Shown piece by piece: positions 45,701 to 57,029 of a stretch of DNA of 64,000 nt. The translations under genes were made by a program, and so were the position numbers. Source of the DNA: Hemerocallis citrina (Eukaryota; Streptophyta; Magnoliopsida; Asparagales; Asphodelaceae); contig CM030358.1 in the NCBI GenBank assembly GCA_017893485.1, positions 253,435,228-253,499,227 on the forward strand, written 5' to 3'. Positions within the stretch are counted from its first letter, which is position 1. Each line of letters opens with the position of its first letter. The notes beneath the pieces were generated by a model. That model ran no database searches. It saw only the letters and a program-made list of their open reading frames with translations, and had not been told where the DNA came from.

Positions 45701-46565
45701 GTGATTGAGAGTAGTGTGGGGGATTGTGGAGATATTGGGGATCATGGGGTTAGTTTCTGATTATTAGGAGATTAGTGGAGAATTAAGGTAGTGAGTTTGG
45801 GTTTAGGATCCAATAAGAGGTAGGTTTGGGTGAGAAATCAATAAGAGATGGGCTTGGGTTGAGCTCAAATTGTGATTTCAATAAAATAACATGAGACAAA
45901 AATAGGATTTGGCTTGGAAAGAAATTGGCCCTAACACCATGATCAAATAATAATATGCTTAGTAAACAAAAATCTACATTTGTTCGAGTTTCAAAATAAA
46001 TAAACAAAAGGTAAGTTAAGATCTCTGGGATTTCATAAATTAATAAACAATCAAGATTGATAATAATAATAATTATAATAATAATAATAATAATAACAAC
46101 AATAATGGTAATAATTAAAATAATTCAATGAATAATAATAGGTATAGTATTGGGCTAAAATATGAATAGTCGAATAGTAATGTAATACTACACATAAATT
46201 ATTTACTCATATACTAATAACACAATACAATGTATTAGAATTCTAGTGTTCAACAAGACGGTTAATCAAATAAGAGGAGGAACGAGATTATAGAATTGAA
46301 TAGTATTTTTATGCATTAATCAAAATACCAATTAGTAATAGGATAAAATGATGTATAATTTGGGTTTGTATTTACACAATAAATAAACCAATGATTAAAT
46401 GGTAATAATAGTAGAAATTTCTGGGTTCAAACAATTTAATCGGATATTCAAATGAAGGTAATGATGTTCAAGGAATTAGAAGGAATTATAGAAAAATTGA
46501 AGTACAAGAATACGGAGAAAAAAAAATGAGAAATCCGTATAATCGGGAACGGGGGTTACATTACC
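42733..46565 (-). mobile_element. Solo LTR C (3.8 kb)
   Basis: The LTR (42738-46560) is flanked by TTACT and TTACC, a 5-bp duplication with one change. On the minus strand it begins TGTAACCCCCGTTCCC and ends in GGAAGCGGGGTGTGCA. It matches the LTRs of full-length C (50747-60480), including a GC-rich block (45080-45680) and the hairpin module (about 43465-43491). It inserted into LTR D. Confidence 0.87.
46050..46140 (+). repeat. AAT-rich microsatellite
   Basis: Imperfect ATA/AAT triplets lie within the solo LTR C. Confidence 0.8.
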
Positions 46566-46666
46566 GGGACGTGGCTCAGATACTCAAAGAATGTCTAAAT
46601 CTTAAAGTTAGTCATAAATATAAATTTTGCATAACAAAGGATTAAACCCTATAATGAGGTGAACGC

Positions 46667-46732
46667 TAAGGGCTTGCCCTCAGACCTATGTTGTATGAGC
46701 AGCATAGTCACCGAACAAGTGTGCATTAGTGA
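46667..46732 (+). promoter_or_regulatory. Conserved LTR hairpin module (copy in D)
   Basis: AAGGGCTTGCCCTCAGAC precedes CTATGTTGTATGAGCAG and CATAG. The stem CTATG/CATAG is kept although the loop differs from E and B. Confidence 0.55.
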
Positions 46733-48739
46733 GCATTGTGTGCATTTGTGTTTTCTTGGACATTGTTTTATGTATTTTCTTTTGTTTTTATAACACACAC
46801 TTACTAAATTTAGTTTAGTTTCACTTGTTAATGTATGTATCTTACCATTATTGTTTTATTTTTGTGCAACAAGTTTGTAGTTGTGGGACTTTGGAGGTTC
46901 GCTGCTTTAATCAGTATCTCGTAAGTTATATGTGACTGACATTGTAATACCCCAGATTATTAAATAATGTTTTTAATATTTATAAATGGATTAAAATGAT
47001 TTTTTGTGATTTAATAAATATTTTTCTGATGATTTATCTTTTTACACGTGCAAATATTTTCTTGGGAAGTGAAAAATCAAAAATTATTTTGCAGAAACTC
47101 ATTATTTATTATTAAATATTATTTGTGAATTTTCTAGATTTTTCTGATATTTATTGGACCTATTTGCAAATATTACAAAAAGATGAACTTTTGTGCAAAA
47201 TTGCCACTTGGTATGAAAACTCCAGATTTTTGGATTTTTGGGCTGGGTATGATGCCTAGTCAAATCAGAGGTAAAGAGTTTACTTTTTTATAATGAATTT
47301 GGTTTATTTTACAAGTTTTGATGAAAAAGGGTCTTTTCACAAAATCGCCACTTAGAGGGGCAAAAGTGCAAAATTCGTTTTCTGGGTTTTTCAAACAGTG
47401 CCGGCTGATTGTAAGGTGGTTATTCTTGTTTTTTTAAAAACTCAATTAAGTTGGTTTTATTTGATTTCCAAGTATAAAGATTTATATATATAAAGATATA
47501 TTTAAAAGAGGTATTTTGTAAATCTATTTACAAAACCCTAAAACCTATATTTCCGGCCTATCTAAGAATGGGGTGCAGCCGTCTCTTGCTGTGCTACACA
47601 AGGGTTTTTATTATTGCTATTTTCTTGGAGTTTTCAAGCGAGGATTCATGGTTTTCTTGCGAAGGAGGATTTTTCTTATTCTTTATTTTTCTTCGGTTAA
47701 ATCTTCAAAGAGGTATGACATGTTTTTGTTGTTTTTTGTTCTATGCATGTCGTATGTGATGATTTATCTATTAGAAAGCATATTAGGGTGTGGATGAAGA
47801 TATAATAAGATTTGATGAGTAGATGAGTTTAAAATTGAATCTTTACTTGAAAATATACTATTGATGACCAAAACCCTAATTTGATGACTTATGATTGTTA
47901 AAGAACCTAATATAGATCATGGGTAAATTAGTTTCTATCATATGCCTGCTGATTTGATCTTGTATGTTTAGTTGTGTGATGCTGATGTATGAAAAGCAAA
48001 CAAAATTAACTAAAGATGAACTCACTATGTGTATATATTGAGATATGCTCTGTTTTGGATTTGATGAAGAGGAACTTGATTAAATACTTGTTGTTTTCAC
48101 ATATATTCATGGGCAATCTGATGCTAGTAAATGTGTGTACAAATTGATAAGTCCAAGAGGCATTTTTGAACAAAAAGAAGTGATCAGGTTTGATGTGTTA
48201 AGGTAGGGTTCATGTTGGGTCTGTTTGTGTGCAGGCCGAATAGGGGGTTTTTGACATCTTGATGTTTTCGATTGGTTTTGGAGTTCTATATGATACTGAA
48301 ATGAAACACAACATTACCCCACTCCTTAACATGATTTTATTGATCTCCACACTTATGTATATCAACACATATACCCTTTACATTTATATACACACTGATT
48401 TTGAAGATTTTGTTATTTGATGGATTTTGATTGGATTTCGATTGCTTTTGTCCTGAGACGGTTTAAATAACCTATTACTTTTATTTGGTTAATTTCTTAT
48501 GCTAAATTGGATGCCTAAACTCTATTTGAACATATATGTATATGCATTGGCTGTTTTGAGATTTTTGTGAAAATTTTATATTGTGAGATCTTGGTGTGTT
48601 TTGAAGTGTCTTGATGACTCCTACATGTCATACTAGACATATTCAAACATCTTAGGAATTTAGTATTTACAAGTTTGTATTTTTATGAAATAAAACGATG
48701 TATAGGTTAAATATGCACAGAACCTTAAACTGCGGTCTG

Positions 48740-49020
48740 TAGGTTCGACAGTCGACCGAACAATGTCAACAGTACTGTTGATGCCCTGGCTGAAACATTT
48801 TCTTGAGTTTCGAATTTTCTGCGGGACAGTCGACTGGCTACCTTATGTAGTCGACAGTCATTGCTCGGATTGATGTTTTCCTTGAGTTTTGGATTTTACG
48901 TGGGACAGTCGACCGAGACTACCTTATGTAGTCGACTGCCACTGCTTCGATTGATGTTTTTCTTGAGTTTTGGATTTTACGTGGGACAGTCGACTGACTG
49001 CCTCATGAAGTCGACTGCCA
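48740..49020 (+). repeat. GTCGAC tandem repeat in B2
   Basis: Units of about 80-85 bp contain TTGAGTTTTGGATTTTACG, GGGACAGTCGAC and TAGTCGACTGCCACTGCT. Three units are clear and a fourth, at the left, is diverged. Confidence 0.85.
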
Positions 49021-49952
49021 CTGCTCTGACTGATAAATTTCTTGAGTTTCTAATGTTTCTTTAAATGATTATTTCTTCGATTATAAATTATTAATTTACT
49101 GTTTTAATTGATGTTTTGCTACGGATTACAGTATTTTACAAGGATTGTATTTTGTTCAAACTCGGATTTCTATAACTTCATATATAGATGTTTTCTTTGG
49201 AGTAATTAATGTTTTGTAGTTTAAAAATATAGTCTTCTGTTATGAATTTAATATTCTATTTCAATTCTGGAATTTTACGAGTACATTAAATAAAAAGTGG
49301 GTTTTTTATATAAATATTTTGATGATGGATTTGTGAGTTTTATTGGAAGTTTCGTGTTGATATTCGTTTTGTGAATCTCTAGGAGTTGAGTGGGAGTCCT
49401 GTGAACCGGCAGATGAGATTTGTTGATATAGACCAGTTGAGTATTGGGATTATTGTGGTGAAATTTAAATCCAGCAGGATACACTAACTCTAGAGATGAG
49501 GATTTTTGTGTTTTAATAATAATCAACTTAAGGACAGGCACATGTGGAGATGTGATGAAACTTGGGAAACGTAAGTATATGCTCTTGGTCTGTTACTCCA
49601 ACGGATGCGTTCCAGGATTGTTTGTTGTTCTGTCTCGAGAGGACATTTGTATGTTTGCGTGTCGAGGGTCTACAGGCCTATTCACGGAGCATGCAAGGTG
49701 CATTCGTGTGTCAAGGGTCGGCGGGCCTATTCACGGGATGTACCAGGTATATCTGCACGTCGAGGGCCTCGCAAGCCTATTCGTGGGGTATACGATTGGG
49801 AGGTGATTCTCTAGTTTTAGAGCTATTCTTACATGATGCTTGCGCGTCGAGGACTGTGATGTCTATTCGCGGAGTATTCTGGATCTTGTTTCCATCACCG
49901 TAGTAGGATTAATTGCATAATGAGGAATTTAACCCTATAAAGTGGAGATCGT

Positions 49953-50015
49953 TAAGGGCTTGCACCGGACCTATGTATTGTGGGATGCATAGAATCCGAC
50001 AAGTATGCATTAGAG
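49953..50015 (+). promoter_or_regulatory. Conserved LTR hairpin module (copy in B2)
   Basis: AAGGGCTTGCACCGGAC, then CTATGTATTGTGGGATG and CATAG. It differs from B1 at a few loop bases; the stem is identical. Confidence 0.55.
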
Positions 50016-51269
50016 AGTCAGCATATAGTATTGATGTTTTCTTGACTTGGTTTTATGCATGTTGTTTTTCTCTTTTTCTACACTTGACACTTAGTCTAGG
50101 TTCACTTGATGTTTTCATGTTTTATTTATTGTTGATTCTTATTTCTTTTATTCTTAATACATGTTGTTTAGGATTCTATGACATATGTTGTTTATGACTT
50201 TATCCTTCATGTTTTATTTATATTGTTTTCTTTTTATGTCACTCACACCGTTATGGCTGACCCCTGTAGTTGTGGGGGTTAGGGTTATCTCTAGCCTCAT
50301 GTTTTACAAATAGGTACCTATAGCTTGGGGTTGGATGCATGTGCTAGATTCATGTTATGGCTTATATAAAATTGTAAAAGAAAGTGTTGTAAAAAGAAAG
50401 ATTGTAATTCAAGGTGTTTTATATTCCGCTGTGTTTGTAATGAACTAATATAATAAAAGTTGAAATAAAAATTATCTGTGTTTTGCTATGTTTACTATTG
50501 CAATTGAAGTTGATGCTGGAAATTGTGTCACATATTTCTGAGATATCATATTGGAAATTCGGGGCGCTACAGACGTGCCTACAGTTTTAACAGTTTTGCA
50601 GGATTTAAAAATGAGCGTCTTGAACAAGAAATAAAGCTTGGATTTATGTGAAGACTGGAGTTTAAATGTGGGTACAAGTTGTATTAATTGTGTATTATTT
50701 TCGTTGTACTTTTTAATGAGAACTGATGTAATGAACGTTTTTATTTTGTCATGCCCCGCTTCCCAGAATACGGGAACACAGGCACGTAACTGAGGCCCAG
50801 CGAATGATATAAGTATGCCAACTCATATCATCCATAAGCTGTACCAGTCTTAACTCAACAACATGACAAGAAAATAATCACAACCACGCATAAATACATA
50901 ATCACATAAACAAATACTTAGACTAAATATGCAATAGTCCAATTTAATAACAAACAACTGGAAATAAACAATAAATACCTTCTGGCAAGCTCCTGCTCCA
51001 ATCGAAGAAGAATTGCACACCAATGCCTTATGGTAATTCTCCTTATGCACCTATACTTGTTCATCTAAAAAGAAAGAATAATTTGTCCTTAGAGCAAGTA
51101 TGGACAGCAAGTAGTGAAAAGCAGATAGTAAGGGAACAAGGTACATAAAGGAATATGAATCAAGATCAAATTACAAAAACAATAATAATGTCCATAAGTA
51201 ATGGTCAAGTGTACAAGTGTCAACTTAAGTTCATTAGTATGTTGTTTCTCCTATCTAGTGCACGTAATA

Positions 51270-51295
51270 CTGCGTCCCATACCACAGGTTCGGTG
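51270..51295 (-). promoter_or_regulatory. Conserved LTR hairpin module (copy in C)
   Basis: The complement reads CCTGTGGTATGGGACGCAG. The stem is CTGTG/CGCAG against CTATG/CATAG in the other families: one position changes A-T to G-C on both sides, and another becomes a T-G wobble. The same form is at 57553-57574. Confidence 0.5.
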
Positions 51296-53022
51296 CACAC
51301 AAAACAGTGTATGTTTTAGACATAGTGGTGGGATCTACAGAGCGTGTACTCGGTGTCAATAACAATCATTTACAATTAACATTCAATAATTCACAATCGA
51401 TACTTCTCCTTCCATGACAATACGATATAACGATAAGGCCTTACCGAGTATATTTTCTGAGATTATCCACTACTAAGTCAACCCTTATTAACCTTGGCTT
51501 ATTTAACATTTTATGAAGTCATTCATGTCCATGCAAGTGTGTATAAGATTGTCAAGGGGGATGATAAGAATGCAGCAACATGATACATTGCATAATAATA
51601 TACATGAAGAAGTGAATCTGAAAACAGCCGACACAGTAACAATAAAACAGCGACAACTCATAGGCCACAATTCGGAATTCAAAGTTCCAGGATGTTATTG
51701 GCAACTAGACACTTAGGGCTATAATTTATATTCAGTAGGGTTTGGTCAATTCTGATCATAACTAGGCCGATTACTCTAATCTTTACAGGTTAACAGTTCT
51801 GGCAACAGCCTACTGTCAAAACTCTATGGGTAAAAACATGGAATAAAATTAGTATAAAAATCTGGAAAAATTAGGAATGAATTGTAAAATGTCTACAAAG
51901 TTTCTAGAGAATTTCATGTCATTATCCTACTGTTATCATAGTGTTTCAACTGAAAATTGTGTCGGTGTTACATTAATTTGCGATCTGAAAAGTGCAGACC
52001 AGTAGGGACTAAGACTGCGATATCTCACAACTCACAACTCGGAATCAGGAACTGCCAATTGGTTTGGAAACTAGACTCATTAAGCTAAAATCTCTTCTAT
52101 ATTGTTTGTCTTAATTCTTATGGCAACAGGGTCGAAACCTATGTGCAAAACAGTACAGGAAGCAAGAATTCATAAGATGTCACCACATATATATTCATCA
52201 AAGTAGATAATCAACATGTTATTGTATCATGAAATGTATTAACACTAATATACAGTAATTAGAATGGATTTTACAGTGTACAAGTCAATTTATCATGTCA
52301 TAGTTCAAGTCACAAGATCTCAATCAATCAATGTATTCGATCACAATGTATTTTCCTTATATGCAAGTTCTAGCCATTTTATTCATGTCATGTGGGTATA
52401 TAGGTTTGGGTTTGAGTCAATGGATAATAGCATGATGTCAAGAGTACGTCGGGTTAGCTCGTGTAAACCCTCAATACTCCCAACGGAAGTACACAAAGCA
52501 GTATTACGATAATTGAGGGGAACTACTTGCAGGAGGTCAATAAACTTGAACTAGAAAAATTAAATGAGTTCAAATGGACTTGCCTTTTGTAAACGATTCG
52601 AATATGTAAAAACGAATAACGGGATCAGAATCCCGGGGAGGCAAGTGCGCTCTAAGTGCAAAATAGCAAACACAGCACACAACACAGTGGATCCCAAATC
52701 AACACCATTACAGCACGGGATCCCCTACACTTCGAAAAACAGCAAACACACAAAAGGGCTCACCGTTCTTTTTCTTCTTCACTACAGCGAGAGAGTGAGA
52801 AACGATGGGAGAGGGGATGGCGATGACTGAGCGGCAGTGACGAGGCGACGATGGCGGCCAGGGACTTGACGGCGAGCGACAGTTGCAGAAGGTCAAAGTC
52901 GTGGTGGGGATGCTCAGGGAGGGGAGTGAATAGAAGGGCTGGTGAGTGGGGGCTGTGAAGTCAGAGTCGCTGGCTGAGGAAGAAGTTCGAGCGGTGCTGG
53001 CTTGACGGCAGGGAGGACGTGG

Positions 53023-53805
53023 CTACAGGAGATGGGTTCTCGGCGATTGAGGAGGACAGGGATGGAGGAACAGGGGAGAGCGGCGATAGCAGAGAAAGAG
53101 GGAAACAGAGTGACGAGGCGAGGCTGTAAACGGCATTAGCACGAAGGCACGGTGGCACTGTCGAGAGTAGCTCCACTGAGAGGAGGATGAGCGACGGGAT
53201 GTAGCATCGGTGGTTGCAAGAGAGGAGGCAAGCGGATGACGACGACGAGATGGGTGCTCGCGACTGGAGGTGGAGAGCTGCGGATCGTCGGGGATCTGCA
53301 ATGGTGGTCGTTGTGAGCGCATCGATGGGGGAAGCTCGAGGATGAGAGGAGGAGCGACTGGTGGCTGTGGTTGACGATGGAGAGCATGGAGGTAGGCGAG
53401 GTCGGCTCGACTTCGGTGGGGCTTTGGGGATGACGACGACTGGTGGTGCGAGGGAGGAGACAGGAAGGTGAGCTCGAGGGATGGTGAAGGCAGGGTGACG
53501 AGCTTGGTGAGCACGAGGAAGATGGGTTCGAGCTGGCGAAGGAGGGGTTGGGCTCTGGTGGGTTTCGGAAATGAGTAGGGAAGAAGAAGGGAATCTCTGT
53601 TTTGGTTTGAACAGGGGAGGAGAGAGGGAAACAGGGAGTTGGGAGTTAAAGATTTGGCTGTTTTGGGAGTTGTGGAGAAGTTGAAGGGTTGTTTTGAGTT
53701 TTGTTTGGCTACTATTGGAAGAGATAGTGGGGAGTTGTGAAGATAGTGGGAGATCGTGAGGAGTAATTGAGGGAATATGGGGAGGTGTGTTATTGACTGG
53801 GTCAA
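53023..53805 (-). other. 260-codon open frame inside the C LTR
   Basis: It reads MTQSITHLPIFPQ and continues as a Ser/Pro/His/Arg-rich low-complexity string with no domain that I know. It is in the sense direction of the element. In the other LTR the same start (MTQSITHLPVSPQ, 60085) runs into a frameshift. I think it is a chance frame in a GC-rich transcribed region, not a gene. Confidence 0.3.
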
Positions 53806-54202
53806 TAACAGATTAAGGGGGGAGAATTGGGTTAATGGGTATTGGGTTTAGGGTAGGCTAGGATTCAATAAGAGATGGATATGGGTTTGGGTTAAAATCC
53901 AATAGGAGATGAGCTTGGATTTGGGCTTTAATTAAATATAATAAATTAAATAATAATTGTTGGGCTTCTCATGAATTCAAAATAATCAATAAAATGATAG
54001 TATGGGTTAACTTGGGATTCAAAGTAAATAAATAAAAAGAAGATAGACAAGATTCTAGTTTGGAATATGAATTTGGGTTTCAATAGGAGATTCAAAAGGA
54101 TTTAAATGCATCGGAAAGAATTTATACGAAAATTGAAATACAAGAATACATGGAGAAGAAAGAAAGAACTGGAAATCCGTATAATTGGAAACAGTGGTTA
54201 CA

Positions 54203-54215
54203 AATCCTACCCACC
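54203..54215 (-). other. Polypurine tract of element C
   Basis: The complement reads GGTGGGTAGGATT just before the 3' LTR. Upstream, AAGGACGAAATTC (about 54225-54238) is the typical pol 3'-end remnant of long-LTR Gypsy elements. Confidence 0.85.
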
Positions 54216-54451
54216 TTACAAGAAGAATTTCGTCCTTAAAATTCATTCTGGCAGGCAACAAGACAAAACAGAAGCAAATTTAAGAAATAACAAGGTATGA
54301 AAATTGGAAAAAGAAAACTCAAATGATGGAAGTACCAGAATAAGAAAAGGACATAGATAAGATCGATGTCGAATAATAAATCGACAAAAGATGTCGAGTG
54401 AAAAAGACGAACAAGATCTGAACGATGCAAGGAAGAAGGAACAACAAGAGA

Positions 54452-54505
54452 ATCCTGGGACCTGTGGGTTATGGGCCCACCGCGCTTCCGCTGTGCTACT
54501 CTGAT
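54452..54505 (-). pseudogene. 5' three-quarters of initiator tRNA(Met) inside element C
   Basis: The complement of 54505-54452 matches nucleotides 1-54 of plant initiator tRNA(Met) with three changes (positions 9, 12 and 24). The acceptor 5' strand, D arm, anticodon arm with CAT, and variable loop are all there, and the match ends at ...CCCAGGAT. The T loop, T stem 3' side and acceptor 3' strand (about 18 nt) are missing, so it cannot be a working tRNA. It is in the sense direction of element C, about 250 nt upstream of the 3' LTR. The missing part is the part that pairs with the element's primer-binding site. Confidence 0.9.
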
Positions 54506-54699
54506 AGTGATGTCCCAAGCAGCATACATGTCGCTGTAGGCCACATGACACCATCAACGAACCGAGCAAGAAGACAAGAATGAGTCACCAGGATCAAAGA
54601 GAGTATAGGCTCAAATAGATATAAATAAATAATGCAAAATGAATATAAATTTTGTCTTCAATTTAAATAATTAAAAGATATATTATAGATCAAAACTAA

Positions 54700-55027
54700 T
54701 GACTTTAACAAAAGTAATAATAACAACAAATATTAAGAATAAAATAATAATATCAATAATAATTGAATAGTAATAACAATAGTAAAATAATAATAACAAT
54801 AAAAATAGCGACACATATTAATAATAAAATAAGAATATCAATAATAATAAAAATAATAATAAGATAATATTAAAAATAATAATAGCAATAATAATGACAG
54901 TAATAAAAATCATCATAATCATACTGGTAATAATAATAATAATAAAATTAAAAATGTTAACAATACTAATAATAATGATAATACATACATGACAGAATAG
55001 GATTCAATACATTCATGAAAATAATGC

Positions 55028-55059
<32 letters not shown>

Positions 55060-55310
55060 CAATAATAATAAAACCAATAATAACACCAATAATAATAAAA
55101 TATTAACAATACTAGTAAGAATAATAATGCACGACAGCATATAATTTGGGTTCAATATTTTTTGTATGAAGGTAATTCAATATCAACAACAATAATAAAA
55201 TAATGAAAACAACAATAATAATAGCAATGGTAATATCAATAATAATAATAACGAAAACCATAGCAATAATAATAGTAGTAGTAGTAATAACATTATAAAA
55301 CAAAATATGA
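54700..55310 (+). repeat. AAT-type imperfect microsatellite
   Basis: Long runs of AAT/ATA/AAC triplets with interruptions fill the interior of element C. The Leu/Val-rich open frames on the minus strand here are repeat by-products. Confidence 0.9.
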
Positions 55311-55329
55311 ATTTGGCTTATCAACTCTA

Positions 55330-56080
55330 TAAATAAATCAAACAGAAATATATATAGTAGATTAATTATAAATGGAAAGTGAAGTCAAAATACACCATTA
55401 TTCCCCAATCGTAAGAAAATATGAAGACTATTCACATAGAATAAGAAGTCAAAAGTGAAGAGATAAAACCCAAATATGAAAAAGTTGATAACCATACAAA
55501 CAACAAAGGAACACAAACTTTAAAGGTTATATAAAAAATAGTTTTGGAAAAATAACCAGTCAAGATACATAGAAATACGAACAAATTTAGCTAAGTAAAG
55601 AATTATAATAACAATGAATGTAAAAGATATATAATAATTAGTGAATGTTGACATTATAATCAATACTCGAAAAACACATTAAAGAGTAATAAGCAAAATA
55701 GACCAAAATATATATATGCAAGAAGACTTAAAAGGAGTTCATTAAATATCACAAAGTAAGCATCAAATCATTAATTAGGACGTGGAAACAAAAGTAAGTG
55801 AGAAATCTAAGATGTTAAAGAATTGGAACACGGTGGCAATAAATAGTAATTCACAAAAGAACGGAAACTTAGAGCATAGTTGATGTACTCAATCTTAACA
55901 TAAATGAAAAAAAATTGTAAACAAAAAATAGAGTAAAATCAACTATACTAGTTCAAATTGTATGGACACATAAAGTGTAATTATATAAACAAAATGTCAT
56001 AAAGAAAATATTTTTTTACCATTAGTTTCATTATATAAGTAAAAGGTCTTGAAATATCAATTAGCAAATAGGTAGAAAAT
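55330..56080 (-). other. Non-coding interior of element C
   Basis: AT-rich sequence. No gag, protease, RT or integrase motif is seen on either strand. Confidence 0.7.
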
Positions 56081-56081
56081 C

Positions 56082-56290
56082 TTGCCTCCTTAACATCAAG
56101 TTGCATGTTTGCCTTGACGACATCAGGTTGCAGGTTGCCGTCTGGATATTTGGTTGCATATTTTGCCTCCCCGACATCCAGTTGCAATTTGCCTTCATTG
56201 ACATCGAGTTGCATATTTGCCATCTCGACATTAGGTTGCACCGAAATGGTGAAATTGCCATCTCGACATTAGGTTGCACCGAAATGGGGA
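56082..56290 (-). repeat. 27-bp minisatellite encoding 9-residue repeats
   Basis: Six or seven 27-bp units share GACATC.(A/G)GTTGCA (plus strand). On the minus strand one frame (56241-55981) stays open through all of them and gives MQPNVEMAN, MQLDVNEGK, LQLDVGEAK, YATKYPDGN, LQPDVVKAN, MQLDVKEAR. The last two plus-strand copies (56220-56281) have an extra 9-11 bases. It lies in the first kilobase after the primer site of element C. Confidence 0.88.
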
Positions 56291-56299
56291 AATGGAAGA

Positions 56300-57000
56300 T
56301 GTAACCTTCCATATGCACAGGAATAGGGGACATTTAATTTAAGTATGATGTTATGTTTTGAAATTCGTGATATAAAAATAGTAGAAAAGTAAGAAATGGA
56401 GTTGAAAGTCATACAATGGAATATCAAAATAGATATATATATTATAAATATCAACACAATGGTACAAAATAGTAGTAGTGAAAATGATTTATAAAAGTAG
56501 GGAGAAAAACGGAATGAAATACATGAATAAGCACAATGCAAATGTGAATGAGAAAATAAATATATAGTGTAGCAAATTTACACAATAAATATATCATAAA
56601 AATATATAGTAACGTAGGAATTAAACAAGCCTCTAACATGACGTTGAAGATCCACCGATGCCGATCGATGAACCAAGCGGGAAGAAAAGAATGGACAACT
56701 CCAGAATCAAGGAATATGGGCACAAAGAATAAAATTATACCCAGTAGGGAATCAATGAATGTGAATGAATGGAAAGGACGAAACAACTAAGAAATGAAGG
56801 AACTTAATATGAAGGGATCAAAAGAGAAATCAAATGAGAGGAGTATCCAAATTATATGTTGGTTATAACATGTTCATGTGATTAACGTTGCGTACATATT
56901 GTCGAGTTAAACCTGGCTAAAGCCAAACTTGACTAACGAATGAGCCAAACATGACTAACACATTAGCCAAAACCCAACTAAACTCCAACATAGTTAGAGT
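56300..57000 (-). other. Leader region of element C
   Basis: AT-rich sequence between the primer site and the minisatellite, with no coding motif that I recognise. Three copies of a 'TGACTAAC' / 'GCCAAA' pattern at 56910-56980 form a short direct repeat. Confidence 0.5.
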
Positions 57001-57006
57001 CTAACA

Positions 57007-57020
57007 TGGCTCTGATACCA
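57007..57020 (-). other. Primer-binding site of element C
   Basis: The complement reads TGGTATCAGAGCCA, matching the initiator tRNA(Met) 3' end. It lies 9 nt from the LTR edge at 57030. Confidence 0.93.
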
Positions 57021-57029
57021 CTAAAAATC

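Larger units (their letters stand above)
46938..50576 (+). mobile_element. Solo LTR B2 (3.6 kb)
   Basis: The LTR (46943-50571) starts TGTAATACCCCAGA and ends TTCGGGGCGCTACA. Flanks are GACAT and GACGT. It is the best complete copy of family B. It contains a decayed TATA area before 47580, the GTCGAC repeat (48740-49020), the 48-bp repeats (49660-49885) and the hairpin module (49953-50015). It inserted into LTR D. Confidence 0.88.
50747..54202 (-). repeat. 3' LTR of element C
   Basis: 3456 bp. On the minus strand it begins TGTAACCACTG and ends GGAAGCGGGGCATGACA. A GC-rich block is at 52760-53640. The hairpin module copy is at 51270-51295. Confidence 0.92.

Noticed and set aside
54452..54505. 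A functional initiator tRNA(Met) gene
   Set aside because: The T loop and the 3' acceptor strand are missing, so it cannot fold or be charged.
54919..55324. Leu/Val/Ile-rich minus-strand open frames
   Set aside because: They are translations of an AAT-type microsatellite.
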